Source: Bradyrhizobium elkanii USDA 76
GTDB taxonomy: Bacteria; Pseudomonadota; Alphaproteobacteria; Rhizobiales; Xanthobacteraceae
Length of the DNA: 64,000 bases
Reading direction: 5' to 3'
Assembly: GCF_023278185.1 (NCBI RefSeq)
Contig: NZ_CP066356.1
Span: 7,618,001-7,682,000, forward strand
Shown in pieces: positions 1-9,195 of the stretch (within the stretch, counting starts at the first letter, position 1; each line of letters begins with the position of its first letter). The notes below the pieces were generated by a model that did not search any database, was not told the origin of the DNA, and worked only from the letters and a program-made list of their open reading frames with translations. A program made the position numbers and the translations under genes.

Positions 1-210
1 ACCCTAAGCCCGCGCGAGCAGGCGGTTATGAAACTAGTCGCTACCGGCTTGATGAACAAGCAGATAGCTGCCGAGCTGGGGCTCGCCGAGATTACGGTCA
101 AGATCTATCGGGGACACGTGATGAAAAAGATGCGGGCCCGGTCGCTGGCGGATTTGATCAGGATGACTGAGACGCTGGGACTCCGTGCTAACCGTCCCGA
201 ACAAACCTAA
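1..210 (+). CDS. NodW/FixJ-type response regulator, C-terminal end (partial)
   Basis: The frame is open from base 1 and ends at 210, so only the last 69 codons of a longer gene are present. It encodes the LuxR/FixJ-type helix-turn-helix: TLSPREQAV opens the domain and NKQIAAELGLAEITVKIYRG is the DNA-recognition region. This domain binds promoter DNA after phosphorylation of an upstream receiver domain that lies outside the window. The wording is close to what I remember of NodW/NwsB of Bradyrhizobium, which activate nodulation genes in response to isoflavones. That assignment is inference, because FixJ-family paralogues share the domain. A receiver-only regulator follows 46 bp downstream on the same strand. 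Confidence 0.8.
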   Translation, partial: TLSPREQAVMKLVATGLMNKQIAAELGLAEITVKIYRGHVMKKMRARSLADLIRMTETLGLRANRPEQT

Positions 211-256
211 GTATGATTTTACAATTTAACCGCGCAAGCCCACTTTTCGCCCAGGG

Positions 257-691
257 ATGGCTAATGCCTCGGCAGTCGCTAGTCCCGCGTCAGGAGGGCC
301 TGTCTTGTCCACGCCTTTGATTTCTGTCGTTGATGACGACGCATCGGTCCGTGCGGCGACAGAGAACCTTTTGAAATCGCGTGGCTACGTCGTTCAAACG
401 TTTGTGTCCGCCGAGGAGTTCTTGAGGTCGCCGCGGTTGAACGAAACCTCTTGTGTAATCACGGATGTGCAGATGCCGGTTATGAGCGGCTTGGACTTGC
501 TCGCGGAAATGCGGACCCGTGGCTACGGTGTGCCATTCATTTTCATTACTGCCTTCCCCAACGACCGCGTGCGCGCCTCAGCCCTGAGCGCGGGAGCGGC
601 TGGCTTTTTGGCCAAGCCCTTCGCCGGACATACGCTGATCGAGTACCTCGATGCCGCACTGGAGGAGAACGGCGGCGGCGGAAACACTTGA
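257..691 (+). CDS. Receiver-only response regulator (FixJ-like)
   Basis: 144 aa. A single receiver (REC) domain covers about residues 21-138: acidic pocket DDD at 26-28, phospho-acceptor Asp70 in VITDVQMP, Thr98 in FITAF and Lys120 in LAKPF. All catalytic positions are intact, so it should be phosphorylatable. There is no output domain; the protein stops in the Gly-rich linker (GGGGNT) where FixJ/NodW proteins continue into their HTH. It may be a genuine single-domain regulator (phosphate sink or connector) or a NodW-like gene truncated after its receiver. The start is weakly supported, since GGG directly abuts the ATG. It follows the end of a NodW-type gene. Confidence 0.75.
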   Translation: MANASAVASPASGGPVLSTPLISVVDDDASVRAATENLLKSRGYVVQTFVSAEEFLRSPRLNETSCVITDVQMPVMSGLDLLAEMRTRGYGVPFIFITAFPNDRVRASALSAGAAGFLAKPFAGHTLIEYLDAALEENGGGGNT

Positions 692-1016
692 AGCGATCGA
701 CCGGCCGCCAACCTTATGTCTGATCTGAGCGCTTCGCGCGAGACACGATCCCGATCAACTTCTTGGAAGCTAAGCGCGCTGCCCTGTCGTTAAATTCCAT
801 GAAGTCGGGTTGGCGCTTTCCAATAGGGCTCATTGGACCCGTCACGTCGCCAACGACGAAGCCCACAGCGTCAGCGTATCTTCAACCGACGTGCCAGCAA
901 TCATCAGATCCCGAATCATGGTCGCCATGGATTCAGAGTTCTCAGGAACATGCAACTGTAATGCTGACCTAGATGAGCCAGAGCCACTCTTCGCGAAAAG
1001 CCTAATCAGTCTCAAA
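692..1016. other. Intergenic stretch, no gene seen
   Basis: 325 bp between the receiver-only regulator and the convergent effector candidate. The short frames here carry no recognisable motif, and I see no clear terminator hairpin. Confidence 0.5.
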
Positions 1017-3206
1017 TTATCTGACGTCGGACAGGCCACCAACTGCGTTGTTCAACAAGGACCTACAGAATGCAGGCGTGAGCTTGCCGCGGTGGATCAC
1101 GACGTTTTCGTGCCCCATCGCGGCTCGCGCGCTCTGCCAGTGCCGATTGTAGCCGCGCTGTTCATTGGATTTTACATGGCAAGCGGCGAAGTCGGCGTCA
1201 GCCGCCGTCGCCAACTGCCACGCATGTACCGGCCGCTTCGTATGGATGTGCACCCACATCGGATTCGCCGCCGCACCGTTGCGCAGTGCCTTGGGCCGCA
1301 GCTTAATCTCGAACAGCGTCCCCGGATCGCCGCTCAACGCGCGCGGTGGATCCGGAGGCTCCAACTCCCCGGCCGCCCGCAACCGTTCAAGGTATTTCTG
1401 CGAGGGAAAGCCGTAGCTCTTCATGCAATCGATCATGATCGCGGCTCTTTGCCTCTTCAATGAGTTTGCCTGTCCCTGCACCTCGGAATACATCGCCTTG
1501 AGCCGGACTATCTTGTCGTGCACTTCGGGCACTTGCGCGGGCGTGAGCAAGCCACTTCGACGAGGCTCCTCCACCGCGGCTGCACAGGCTTCGATCTCGG
1601 CGGCCTGTCTATGGAGGCGCTCGACGACGATATTTAGGACGTGGTCGGCGTCCTCGGGTTTCATCTGACGCGCTTGCGAGACGGCGCTTTGCTGAGCGGG
1701 CAGATCGAACTGCAAAAGTTCGTCCAATCGCTTGAGCAGTCCCGTCAGCGCTTCTCTGGAGGGCGGAGCCTGCCACATCGTCAGGTTTCCGCTCTCCGAC
1801 GATGACGCCCGCGCGCGGGCCTCCTCCGCGCTCGTGAGTTTCTTTGTACCCAGATCCGAGAGTACGATAACCTTGCGTGTTGAGCCCGTGCCAGCGTCGG
1901 ACCCGGCGAGCTGCGGCTCAGCGCCCCCAGCTGTCGAACTCCCCTCGCCTGCGGCCGCTGCGCGCCTGCCTTTGCCCTTCCTGCGCGCTGCAGTGCCTTC
2001 GCCCACCCCGGCAGTATGTTCCGGCAGCACAGCCCAAGCCGGCGGTTCAATCGTGGCTGGCGTCTTTGGCTGAAGTGCCAGCAGCCGCATGACTTCGTCC
2101 GCTGTAAGCCACGCACCTTCCACTATCTGATCCAGCAATTCTAACCGAAGATCGGCTCCCGCTCCGGCGTCCGTCAGGCTGGCAACCATGCCGCTCACTC
2201 CTGACGCAAATTCCGAAAGCCGCTCCATGACTCCTTCCAGAACGTCGCGGTGCTCAGCGTCAAGCGGCGCTCCGTTGCGGTTCATCACGGCCTCGGCCGT
2301 CGAGGCGAATGCCGGAACAACATCCTCGATGAAGGTCCCGAGCAGACGCACCCGCCCGTCTCCATCGATAAGGGCGTCTCGCACGGCTGGTCCCAACCTG
2401 CTCGCTAGGGAGAGCTGCGCGAGAGTGATCTGCGATTCCAGATACTTGTACTTCGTATTGAGTGCATAGCCGGTATGCAGTCGTAGCGCGGCCTCTTCGG
2501 ACTTCCGCAACTCGGGCGTGCTGCTTGGTAGGTCGGCAGTAGCCGCGCAGACGGACTGCATCCGCTCCGAGCGCAATGCCCTCTTTCTCCACCACTCCAT
2601 GCAGTGCTCATAGTAGGGCTCCACGCCTGAAAGCACGCGGTTCAGCTGGTCAGGCGAAGCGGTGCGGATGATCCTGCCGAGCAGGGCTGCTGCTTTATGT
2701 CTGCTCTTCTCCAGGTCATCGAAAATCGCAGCAGCCACGGCGTTACATTCGTCGGCCGCGCCCAGCGTCTCATCGCGGAGCTGGCGAGCCCGATCGTCGG
2801 GCAGAATGCGCCCCGCCAAACCTGGGGGCAGAGCAGCGTAGTAGTCCAGAACTGCTAAGCCTGCCTTGACGACTTGATCGATCAGCTCTTGCCTCTCGGA
2901 CAAGGTCCGGCCGCGCGTGGCTGCCCTACGACAAGTATTAAGGTCCTCAAGCAGGCTGCCCAACGTTCGCTTTGCTGCCTTAACCTCATCTCGTGTTGGC
3001 GCCGCGACATCCGAAGTTGGTTGCCGGTTCACGATCGGCGCGGTTCTATCTTGAGGCCCGGAGCGCATCCGCTCCACGACGGCGTCGAAAGATTGACTGC
3101 GTTCCCCAGGGACGAGGCCGAACTCCAGGCTCGAACTGCTCGATACCCCAGTGCTGTCGGCTCCTGCTCCAACGTGCGATTTGCCAGCTCGGCCGATGCC
3201 CGTCAT
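1017..3206 (-). CDS. Candidate type III secretion effector, 729 aa
   Basis: The family is unknown to me. The N-terminus is Ser/Gly-rich (STGVSSSSS, about residues 18-30) and has no Sec signal, as is usual for type III effectors. The middle is Ala/Glu/Arg-rich and mostly helical. A low-complexity linker (RRKGKGRRAAAAGEGSS) sits near residues 410-430, and a compact C-terminal region (about 630-715: FEIKLRPKAL, MWVHIHTKRPVHAWQL) looks like a folded domain. A sequence close to the rhizobial tts box lies 40-73 bp upstream on the same strand, the arrangement of TtsI-controlled effector genes. Effector function is inferred from that promoter and the symbiotic neighbourhood, not from homology. Confidence 0.7.
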   Translation of the reverse strand: MTGIGRAGKSHVGAGADSTGVSSSSSLEFGLVPGERSQSFDAVVERMRSGPQDRTAPIVNRQPTSDVAAPTRDEVKAAKRTLGSLLEDLNTCRRAATRGRTLSERQELIDQVVKAGLAVLDYYAALPPGLAGRILPDDRARQLRDETLGAADECNAVAAAIFDDLEKSRHKAAALLGRIIRTASPDQLNRVLSGVEPYYEHCMEWWRKRALRSERMQSVCAATADLPSSTPELRKSEEAALRLHTGYALNTKYKYLESQITLAQLSLASRLGPAVRDALIDGDGRVRLLGTFIEDVVPAFASTAEAVMNRNGAPLDAEHRDVLEGVMERLSEFASGVSGMVASLTDAGAGADLRLELLDQIVEGAWLTADEVMRLLALQPKTPATIEPPAWAVLPEHTAGVGEGTAARRKGKGRRAAAAGEGSSTAGGAEPQLAGSDAGTGSTRKVIVLSDLGTKKLTSAEEARARASSSESGNLTMWQAPPSREALTGLLKRLDELLQFDLPAQQSAVSQARQMKPEDADHVLNIVVERLHRQAAEIEACAAAVEEPRRSGLLTPAQVPEVHDKIVRLKAMYSEVQGQANSLKRQRAAIMIDCMKSYGFPSQKYLERLRAAGELEPPDPPRALSGDPGTLFEIKLRPKALRNGAAANPMWVHIHTKRPVHAWQLATAADADFAACHVKSNEQRGYNRHWQSARAAMGHENVVIHRGKLTPAFCRSLLNNAVGGLSDVR

Positions 3207-3245
3207 ATTTTATCTCCGATAGAAGAGTCGAGAATGCGCAGCCTT

Positions 3246-3279
3246 CCTGGTTAGACCGCTTCGCTGACGAGTAGCTGAC
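3246..3279 (-). promoter_or_regulatory. tts box (TtsI binding site)
   Basis: Read on the minus strand from 3279, the sequence begins GTCAGCTACTCGTCAGC, which matches the rhizobial tts-box core GTCAGCTTnTCGnnAGC at all but one fixed position. The downstream part (GGTCTAACC) only loosely resembles the CnnCCTA end. It lies 40 bp before the ATG at 3206, a usual distance. TtsI, itself induced through NodD/NodW, is the expected activator. Confidence 0.7.
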
Positions 3280-3609
3280 CAAGAGCGTTTTTCCCGATGC
3301 GCAAGCCCATGTCGCCTCGGGTCCGCTTCCGTCGCAGCCGCTGTGTTGCTGAAGACAGCGATGCCGGGATGACCCCCTCAGCTGCGGGATCATCACCTGC
3401 AGTACATGACCGCAGCCTGAAGCGCGAATTTTTCGCGAGCGCGCTGGGGGCAGCACCCCGCCACTCGATAGCCTTGCATTGGGGGGGCATTTTCCTCTGG
3501 AAATTGCCCGCGATCGGCGCAGCAATGCGCGCGCGGACGTTTCGGGCGAAAACCCGTATGCGGGACATCGCGCATAATCTAGTGTCCTAAACCAGAAGTT
3601 CATGGCGTT
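3280..3609. other. Intergenic stretch, no gene seen
   Basis: 330 bp between the tts box and the IS630 remnant. Short frames on both strands show no recognisable domain. Confidence 0.4.
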
Positions 3610-4580
3610 TTAGGCCTTGGCTGACGCATTGTAAGCGCAGAAGCGTTCGATGGAGCTGAGAATGTCGTCGGCTGATTTGGTCCATCGGAATGGGCTGGGG
3701 TCGGCGTTGTGCTGTTCGATGAAGGACGTGATCTCAGCACGTAGCTCCGCCACGCTGCGGTAGATGCCGCGCCTGATTTTGTGCTCGGTGATGCGGGCAA
3801 CGAAACGTTCGACCTGATTGACCAGGGATGAGCTGATTGCCGTCAGATGGACGTGCCAGCGCGGTCTCTTGGCCAGCCAGTTTGGGATCAGCGGCCTCTT
3901 ATGGGTTGCGTTATTGTCTATGACGAGATGAACATCCATATCGTCCGCACGGCGACTTTGATCTCATCAGAAACTTGCTGAATTCTGTGGCGCGTGGTGC
4001 CCGTAACGCTTGCCGATGACCCGGCCGGTTGCGATGTCGAGAGCGGCAAATAGCGATGTCGTGCCATGGCGCTTGTAGTCGTGACTGCGGCGTTCCACCT
4101 GACCAGGCCGCACGCGGAACGAGGGTTGGCTCCGATCCAGCGCCTAGATCTGCGGCTTTTCGTCGACACACAGCACGATGGCTCGCTCGGGCGGGGCCAC
4201 GTAGAGGCCGACGACGCCGCGAACCTTGGCGACGAAGTCAAGATTGTTTGAAAGCTTAAAGGTCTCCAACCGACGCGGTTGCAGGCTGAAGGTGCGCCAT
4301 ATCCACTGTACCGTCGAGACCGACAGTCCACTGGCCCTCGCCATTCTGCGCGAGCTCCAGTGAGTGGCGTCGGGCGGTTTCGTCTCAAGGGTGCGGACGA
4401 TCACTGCCTCGATCCGGGCTCTTCGATCGTGCGCGGCATCGCTGGTCGATCCAGGAAATCCGTCGCATCGCTATCAAGCTCGCTCAACGGCGCATCTCGA
4501 TCGACCGTGTTCTCGCATGGTCGCTCTGGCGGCGAGCTCACCAGGCCGACGCACGGCCCGCTCACCTCAAACGAAAAGTG
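3610..4580 (-). pseudogene. IS630-family transposase, decayed
   Basis: Pieces of one IS630-type DDE transposase lie in successive frames on the minus strand. The order is LDRPAMPRTIEE (about 4440-4480), then IVRTLETKPPDATHWSSR and VLCVDEKPQIQALDR (4144-4404), then a piece near 3960-4140 with FAALDIATGRVIG, and finally VHLVIDNNATHKRP with the C-terminus (3610-3939). Catalytic Asp in CVDEK and DNNATHK are recognisable. At least two or three frameshifts separate the pieces, so no intact transposase can be made. I could not delimit terminal inverted repeats. Confidence 0.8.
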
Positions 4581-4806
4581 CAACTGTCATGCTAGACGTC
4601 CATCACGAATGAAGGCGGCCGAAAGTTCGCCTTTTCGGGCCATCGGATCGCCCTCCTTCCGAGGGTCAGTTGGCGCCGGACAGAGCCTACCCAGATCGTA
4701 GTCTCCATAATCTCCGCCAGGACGCGGTGGCGAGCCAGACTATTATCTGTCATGTTCTTGTATCGCAGAACTGCCGCTGGAGAGCACGTCGACGTTGCTG
4801 CGGTGT

Positions 4807-6633
4807 CTATTCAACAGTGACCGATTTTGCAAGATTACGCGGCTGATCCACGTCCGTCCCCATAACCACGGCGGTATGATAGGCCAGCAGTTGCACCGCG
4901 ATGGCATAAACCATGGGCGTAAAGCTTGCTGCCATGTTTGGCAACACTATGGTCATGAGCGTATCCACCGTCGCGTCCGAGGCGCCCTTCGCATCGGTGA
5001 TCAAAATAATGCTGCCGCCTCGAGCGGCCACTTCCTGCATGTTCGAGACTGTTTTCTCGAAGACGTCGTCGTAAGGCGCTATCACCACCACGGGCATGGT
5101 CTCGTCGACTAATGCGATTGGTCCGTGCTTGAGCTCGCCGGCGGCATAACCTTCCGAGTGGATATAAGAGATTTCCTTCAACTTAAGCGCGCCTTCTAAC
5201 GCCAGGGGCGCCGATGTGCCCCGGCCGAGATAGAGCACGTCGCTCGACTTTGCGATATCACGCGCGAGCTTCTCGATCTGTGGCTCGACCAACAGCGCCG
5301 CAGCAATCAGCCGCGGCACTTCGATAAGCTCGCGTACGAGCTTAGATTCATCGATCTCGGACAGTATGCCGCGCTCCCTGCCTGCTGCGACGGCAAGCGC
5401 CGCCATCACCGCCAGCTGGCAGACGAATGCCTTGGTGGAGGCGACGCCGATTTCTGGACCCGCCAGTGTCGGCAGCACGGATTCGCTCTCGCGCGCGATC
5501 GTCGACGTCGGGACGTTGACCACGGATATCGTGTGCAGACCGTGGCTCTTGGCATAGCGCAACGCAGCCAGCGTGTCGGCGGTTTCCCCCGACTGCGAGA
5601 TGACGATCGCGAGATCGCCGTGGCGCAGAGGCGCCTCCCTGTAGCGGAACTCGGAGGCAACATCGATTTCGACAGGCAGGCGCGCCAGCCGCTCGAACCA
5701 GTATTTGGCGATATAACCGGCATAACTTGCCGTGCCGCATGCCGTAATTGAGATGCGCTGAATGAAATTAAAGTCGAACGGTAGTGTGAGCGGCAGGGCT
5801 ATGCGCTCGGCTGCCATATCGAGATAATGCGCCAATGTCTGCCCGACCGCTGTCGGCTGCTCGTGGATTTCCTTGGCCATGAAGTGGCGATAGTTCGCCT
5901 TGTCCACCAGGAGTGACGACACGCCAGACTTTGATGTTTCCCGATGCACGACAGCCCCGTCTTCGCCATAGATCATGCAGATCGTACGGGTAAGCACGGC
6001 CCAGTCGCCGTCTTCAAGATAGGTGATGGCATCAGTCAAGGGCGCGAGTGCGATCGCGTCCGATCCCAGATAAACTTCGCCGGTACCATGTCCGATCGCA
6101 AGGGGCGACCCCTTGCGCGCCCCGATCAAAAGATCCTCATGGCCTTTGAACAGGAATGCCAGAGCGAAAGCTCCGCGCAGTCGTGGCAGCGAGGCTTGTA
6201 CCGCATCCCGCGGCGAGTAACCATTCTTGAGATACGATTCGACGAGATGCGCCACCACCTCGGTGTCGGTCTCTGAGCTGAAATGAGCTCCATTCCGCTC
6301 CAGTTCGGCCCGCAGTTCGCGGAAATTCTCAATGATCCCGTTATGAACGACCGCGACATTTTCCGTTGCGTGCGGGTGAGCATTGCTTTCGGTCGGTTTT
6401 CCATGCGTCGCCCAGCGAGTGTGACCAATACCGCTATGACCCGACGGCGGATAATCGCGCAGCCGCTCCTCAAGGTTTCTCAGCTTACCTTCAGCGCGCC
6501 GGCGCTCGATACGGAGACCTTCGAGCGTCGCGACGCCCGCGGAGTCATAGCCACGATATTCCAATCGTCTGAGCGAAGCGACCAATTGCCCAGCGACCGG
6601 ACCACGTCCCAAGATGCCGACTATTCCACACAT
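4807..6633 (-). CDS. nodM: Glutamine-fructose-6-phosphate aminotransferase (GlmS/NodM)
   Basis: 608 aa from the MCGIVG start; an in-frame ATG three codons upstream would hide the N-terminal Cys and is unlikely. The enzyme makes glucosamine-6-phosphate from fructose-6-phosphate and glutamine. The glutaminase domain has nucleophile Cys2 (CGIVGILG) and covers about residues 1-230. Two SIS sugar-isomerase domains follow (ITACGTASYAGYIAKYW; YLGRGTSAPLALEGALKLKE), and the conserved end NLAKSVTVE is intact. Full length for the family. Its place in a symbiotic stretch near GDP-fucose genes suggests NodM, the symbiotic paralogue supplying the Nod-factor chitin backbone. The symbol is inference; the reaction is not. 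Confidence 0.85.
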   Translation of the reverse strand: MCGIVGILGRGPVAGQLVASLRRLEYRGYDSAGVATLEGLRIERRRAEGKLRNLEERLRDYPPSGHSGIGHTRWATHGKPTESNAHPHATENVAVVHNGIIENFRELRAELERNGAHFSSETDTEVVAHLVESYLKNGYSPRDAVQASLPRLRGAFALAFLFKGHEDLLIGARKGSPLAIGHGTGEVYLGSDAIALAPLTDAITYLEDGDWAVLTRTICMIYGEDGAVVHRETSKSGVSSLLVDKANYRHFMAKEIHEQPTAVGQTLAHYLDMAAERIALPLTLPFDFNFIQRISITACGTASYAGYIAKYWFERLARLPVEIDVASEFRYREAPLRHGDLAIVISQSGETADTLAALRYAKSHGLHTISVVNVPTSTIARESESVLPTLAGPEIGVASTKAFVCQLAVMAALAVAAGRERGILSEIDESKLVRELIEVPRLIAAALLVEPQIEKLARDIAKSSDVLYLGRGTSAPLALEGALKLKEISYIHSEGYAAGELKHGPIALVDETMPVVVIAPYDDVFEKTVSNMQEVAARGGSIILITDAKGASDATVDTLMTIVLPNMAASFTPMVYAIAVQLLAYHTAVVMGTDVDQPRNLAKSVTVE

Positions 6634-7321
6634 ATCGATCAATGCAGCCCACGTTCAAGAAGCCAAATGTCCCCTAAAGGAGCATTTTCACGAAATTCGC
6701 GCGCCCGGTTGAGTTGCCTGTCACCGTCGCATTCACAGGCGTGAGTTCTATGTCTTTCAACCATCATCGCCTCGCCCAGCCACACTCCGTCTTTGGTTGT
6801 CCGCTATCGAGTGCAAGCTGCGATGCGGCCGCGAATGGCGTGACTGCTTCGAGGTGGGCTCTATATGCAGGCGCGCTTGCGCGGCTTGGTGCGGCATCTA
6901 ACCCCGGCACAAACAGATCCGTTGCTCGATGGCGACGATAACAACCGGCGTCGCAACAAGCCCAGTGCGAGGATATATCGCGCAGGGCGTCAGACTTCAT
7001 AGATTGAGGACATTTGAACCAGATCGACAGACCCGTTGTCTCACAGTAAAACGTCATGTCTTATTTGGCTCATCGTCACTAATGAGCCATTCACGGCTCT
7101 TCAGCTCAAACTCCCGAGAAACGCGCGGCGACGCGGCCGATCCGGTTAGCAGCTGGTGTGGGGGCACTGAGTCCCCTCACCTCACCGAGGGTCTCCACGA
7201 GAGGCTTGCACCGGCCGCGCTCCATTGGACAGAAGGATGCAGCCTCACAACACTCTTCACATGGCCGGGTGTCGACGTATTTACGCATCCGCTCTAGGCC
7301 GGCTTAAGACGCTCATCATAC

Positions 7322-7370
7322 TTGGATGTAAGCTATACGATTGGCATCGAACACTCTATTGTACGAACGT
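7322..7370 (+). promoter_or_regulatory. Nod-box-like sequence
   Basis: The right half, starting at 7346 (ATCGAACACTCTATTGTACG), aligns with the nod-box half ATCnAAACAATCnATTTTACC if single bases are gapped in the A-run. The left half contains GGATG and, ten bases on, ACGATTGGC at the place of the conserved GATG block. The match is degenerate. The next gene on this strand, gmd, starts about 740 bp downstream, which is long for a nod-box promoter. Confidence 0.35.
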
Positions 7371-7374
7371 AAGC

Positions 7375-7388
7375 TTTCGATATCGAAA
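7375..7388. repeat. Perfect 14-bp palindrome TTTCGATATCGAAA
   Basis: TTTCGATATCGAAA is flanked by further partly symmetric bases (GAACG on the left at 7365, CGTTC on the right). It lies immediately after the nod-box-like motif and could be an operator for a dimeric regulator. No function can be assigned from sequence alone. Confidence 0.4.
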
Positions 7389-8109
7389 CGTTCGAAGAAC
7401 TATACCGACGTTTGCTACTCTTCCTCATTTCGTCTTGCGTCTCCCGTGCACTTCCTACGCGAGCTGCACTATTGGCAGAAGCGCAGAGGTCGATGCCCCT
7501 AGCGACCAGATCGCGTGCTCTATTCGGAGGCGGGGCCGCTTTGTAGAATACGATATTGGTGTGTAGCTTCACTGTGTGCTGGCTTGCATGCCGTCATTCT
7601 CTATAAATGCGTCGACAACCGCGCTTCAGCACATCGCTCTATTCGGCCATAACCGAACCATGCAAATGGATACAGCATGTACCTGGAGATGGATAAGGAA
7701 CACAGACCGTCGGCATCCGCCTCATAGGAAACATCGCTGGAGCAGCGCGTCTAACTTGGTTTGCGTGCACGGCGTTTTCGTCCAGCTCGTTTGCGCGGGT
7801 GTCAAGTGGGTCGCGTGTGTTAGCTGACGTTCTTTTTGACTATGGCGCGACTTCGCCGGACCGACGATGTCAATCGTCGTGACCTGCGCAGCAGTCATGC
7901 TACCAGTTGACATTCCAAACGCGCTGAATGGTACGGTCGAGAATAAATCAATGTATATAGTGCGCATTTCTACGTGAGGTGTATGACTAGAGTTGCGATC
8001 GCTTTCCTCTTATTGCGGGTGGTGCGCGCTTGCGCATCTAGATCGAGAAGGGGCTCCGCAAATCGCGTTTCGAAAGGGCGCCCTCGTTCCGGCGGAACTA
8101 AGAGAAACA

Positions 8110-9195
8110 ATGGCGGCTCAGGACTCAAAGCGGCGCGTTGCGCTGATCACCGGCGTCACCGGGCAGGACGGCGCGTATCTCGCCGAATATCTGCTCGGTC
8201 TCGGCTACACCGTGCACGGGATCAAGCGGCGGTCGTCCTCGTTCAACACCGCGCGCGTCGACCATCTCTACCAGGACCCGCATGCCGGCAACGTGCCGTT
8301 CCTGATGCACTATGGCGACATGACCGATTCGACCAATCTGATCCGCCTGGTGCAGCAGATCCGGCCGACCGAGATCTACAACCTCGCCGCCCAGAGCCAC
8401 GTCCAGGTCAGTTTCGAGAGCCCGGAATACACCGCCAATGCCGACGCGATCGGCGTATTGCGCCTTTTGGAAGCGATCCGCATCCTCGGCATGGAGAAGG
8501 AGGCGCGGTTCTACCAGGCCTCGACCTCGGAGCTTTACGGCCTCGTGCAGGAGGTGCCGCAGAAGGAAACCACGCCGTTCTATCCGCGCTCGCCCTATGG
8601 CGTCGCCAAGCTCTACGGCTACTGGATCACGGTGAACTACCGCGAGGCCTATGGCATGTTCGCCAGCAACGGCATCCTGTTCAACCATGAAAGCCCGATC
8701 CGCGGCGAGACCTTCGTGACGCGCAAGATCACCCGCGCCGTCGCCCGCATCGAGGTCGGCCTCGAGAACAAGCTCTATCTCGGCAATCTCGACGCCAAGC
8801 GCGACTGGGGCCACGCCCGCGACTATGTCGAGGGCATGCACAGGATCCTGCAGGTCGACGAGCCCGGCGACTTCGTGCTCGCGACCGGCGAAACGCGGTC
8901 GGTCCGCGAGTTCGTCGAGCTGGCGTTTGCCGAGGTCGGCCGCAGCATCGAATGGCGTGGCAAGGGCGTCGAGGAGGTCGGTATCGACAAGGCGTCCGGC
9001 AACACCCTGGTGCAGATCGATCCGACCTATTTCCGCCCGACCGAGGTCGATCTTCTGATCGGCGACGCCAGCAAGGCGCGCGCCAAGCTCGGCTGGACGC
9101 CGAAGACGCCGTTCGCGCAGCTGGTGAAGGAAATGGTCGCCAGCGATCTCGTCGAGGCCAGGCAGGACGCGGCCAATGGCAAGCACGGCGTTTGA
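8110..9195 (+). CDS. noeL: GDP-mannose 4,6-dehydratase
   Basis: 361 aa from ATG 8110 (AAGAG upstream); longer in-frame starts add an unrelated N-terminus. It converts GDP-D-mannose to GDP-4-keto-6-deoxymannose, the first step to GDP-L-fucose. It is a short-chain dehydrogenase/epimerase: NADP-binding [17 protein letters not shown] at about 13-29, and the catalytic Tyr/Lys of [12 protein letters not shown] near residue 160. Family length is normal. It overlaps the next gene, fcl, by 20 bp. In rhizobia this step supplies fucose for Nod factor (noeL) or for surface polysaccharide (gmd). The symbol rests on neighbourhood only. Third-position GC is much higher than in flanking DNA. Confidence 0.85.
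   Translation: MAAQDSKRRVALITGVTGQDGAYLAEYLLGLGYTVHGIKRRSSSFNTARVDHLYQDPHAGNVPFLMHYGDMTDSTNLIRLVQQIRPTEIYNLAAQSHVQVSFESPEYTANADAIGVLRLLEAIRILGMEKEARFYQASTSELYGLVQEVPQKETTPFYPRSPYGVAKLYGYWITVNYREAYGMFASNGILFNHESPIRGETFVTRKITRAVARIEVGLENKLYLGNLDAKRDWGHARDYVEGMHRILQVDEPGDFVLATGETRSVREFVELAFAEVGRSIEWRGKGVEEVGIDKASGNTLVQIDPTYFRPTEVDLLIGDASKARAKLGWTPKTPFAQLVKEMVASDLVEARQDAANGKHGV

Larger units (their letters stand above)
6643..8109. other. Long gene-poor stretch between nodM and gmd
   Basis: About 1.4 kb with no convincing coding sequence. It is visibly AT-richer than the gmd-fcl block that follows. It holds a nod-box-like motif (7322-7370) and a palindrome (7375-7388). The small frames at 7225-7827 lack recognisable motifs. 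It may be eroded symbiosis-island DNA. Confidence 0.55.

Noticed and set aside
6984..7030. Second possible nod box (CATAGATTGAGGACATTTG)
   Set aside because: Only the left block matches; the right half needs too many gaps.
8406..8425. tts-like GTCAGTTTCGAGAGC
   Set aside because: It lies within the conserved gmd coding sequence (VSFESPEY) and lacks one base of spacing.
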